A stretch of 5,967 nucleotides of DNA, taken from assembly GCA_004124535.1 (NCBI GenBank), contig SCKQ01000079.1:1-5967 (forward strand). Direction: 5' to 3'. Numbering within the stretch: position 1 is the stretch's first letter; the number at the start of each line of letters is the position of its first letter. Source of the stretch: Fidelibacterota bacterium. GTDB taxonomy: Bacteria; Marinisomatota; Marinisomatia; Marinisomatales; TCS55. This document shows positions 5,644 through 5,967 of this stretch, piece by piece. Under the pieces are notes generated by a model. The model worked only from the letters and a program-made list of their open reading frames with translations. It did no database searches and was not told the origin of the DNA. The position numbers and the translations under genes are program-made.

Positions 5644-5967
5644 TCATTTAATTTTTCCGATGTGGGCTTTGACCAACACCGTTTCTGTCCAATAAATTGG
5701 CCAAAATCCTTCTATTGTTTTCGAAAATTTTGGAGCAATCAAGATATCGTATTTTTTATTTTTATTTAGCAGATCCTGTAAAGCTAAGTTTTCAGTATCA
5801 ATAAATATTAGTCCTAATATTTGTGCTGCGGTTGTTTCATTATAATCAAATTCCGATGATATAATTGGAATATTTGTCGTAGCCATTCCAATAGTTGCAG
5901 TTTCGATCTTTCTTTTAAACATTCTATCAAAATCAAATCCTAAAATTTTCACCGATTTTGCCTGGCC
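5644..5967 (-). CDS. TRL-like/envelope lipoprotein-like protein, C-terminal part (5' end outside window)
   Basis: The frame is open to the right edge, so the true start is outside. A GTG at 5952-5950 lies within the frame, but the preceding codons (GQAKS) continue naturally into VKILGFDFD, which argues that it is internal. The visible 107 or so residues read G-x-A-x3-KILGF near the start, then a helix-like stretch, ETTAAQILGLIFIDTENLAL, then YDILIAPKF and a closing ETVLVKAHIGKIK. This order (G-x-A...ILG, alanine-rich helix, a 'D-x-L-[IV]-x-P' strand, final V-x-V-x-G-like strand) resembles small TRL-like (PF13146) and related Bacteroidota envelope lipoproteins, with the signal peptide expected upstream. 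The resemblance is by eye and weak, so no function is assigned. It precedes the antiporter by 46 bp on the same strand. Confidence 0.7.
   Translation of the reverse strand, partial: GQAKSVKILGFDFDRMFKRKIETATIGMATTNIPIISSEFDYNETTAAQILGLIFIDTENLALQDLLNKNKKYDILIAPKFSKTIEGFWPIYWTETVLVKAHIGKIK

Noticed and set aside
1..5967. Insertion sequence, CRISPR array, tRNA or rRNA
   Set aside because: No transposase-like protein, long terminal inverted repeats, regularly spaced repeats or tRNA/rRNA-like sequence was found; nearly all DNA is explained by seven genes and short gaps.

Overview
This window looks like chromosomal DNA of a Gram-negative (diderm) bacterium, most likely a member of the Fibrobacterota-Chlorobiota-Bacteroidota (FCB) superphylum or a related candidate phylum. 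The reasons are a TonB-dependent receptor that begins with a carboxypeptidase-regulatory-like domain, two outer-membrane-type lytic transglycosylases, a moderately A+T-rich composition, and a mixture of genes with and without Shine-Dalgarno sites. The taxonomy is inferred from gene style, not from a marker gene.

Layout, left to right. 1-532 (minus): the first 177 codons of a TonB-dependent outer-membrane receptor, which runs out of the window. 601-2145 (minus): a complete MltD-type lytic transglycosylase with three LysM domains. Its upstream region has a good sigma70-like promoter placed so close to the ATG that the transcript may be leaderless. 2183-2216: a strong intrinsic terminator on the minus strand. 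2255-2749 (minus): a very acidic 164-residue protein with one membrane anchor and a short aromatic/basic motif (F-x2-AR-x5-G-x2-F-x-W-x-G-x2-Y-x-T). 2750-3047: a divergent intergenic region with a perfect TGTGA-N6-TCACA site (CRP/FNR-type), overlapped by a second perfect palindrome. It also has a 13-bp direct repeat that creates a short upstream ORF just before the next gene. 3048-4352 (plus): an MltC-like lytic transglycosylase with an enlarged N-terminal domain. 4353-5597 (minus): a CPA-type Na+/H+ antiporter whose stop codon abuts the preceding one on the opposite strand inside a TGATCA hexamer. 5644-5967 (minus): the C-terminal part of a small protein resembling TRL-like/cell-envelope lipoproteins, running off the right edge.

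The left two-thirds reads as a cell-envelope neighbourhood: two peptidoglycan-cleaving enzymes from different lytic transglycosylase families flank a membrane-anchored acidic protein. The acidic gene and the MltC-like gene diverge from a shared control region. A shared role in wall remodelling is an inference. The antiporter and the right-edge gene form a separate minus-strand pair. I see no mobile element, CRISPR array, tRNA or rRNA in the window.
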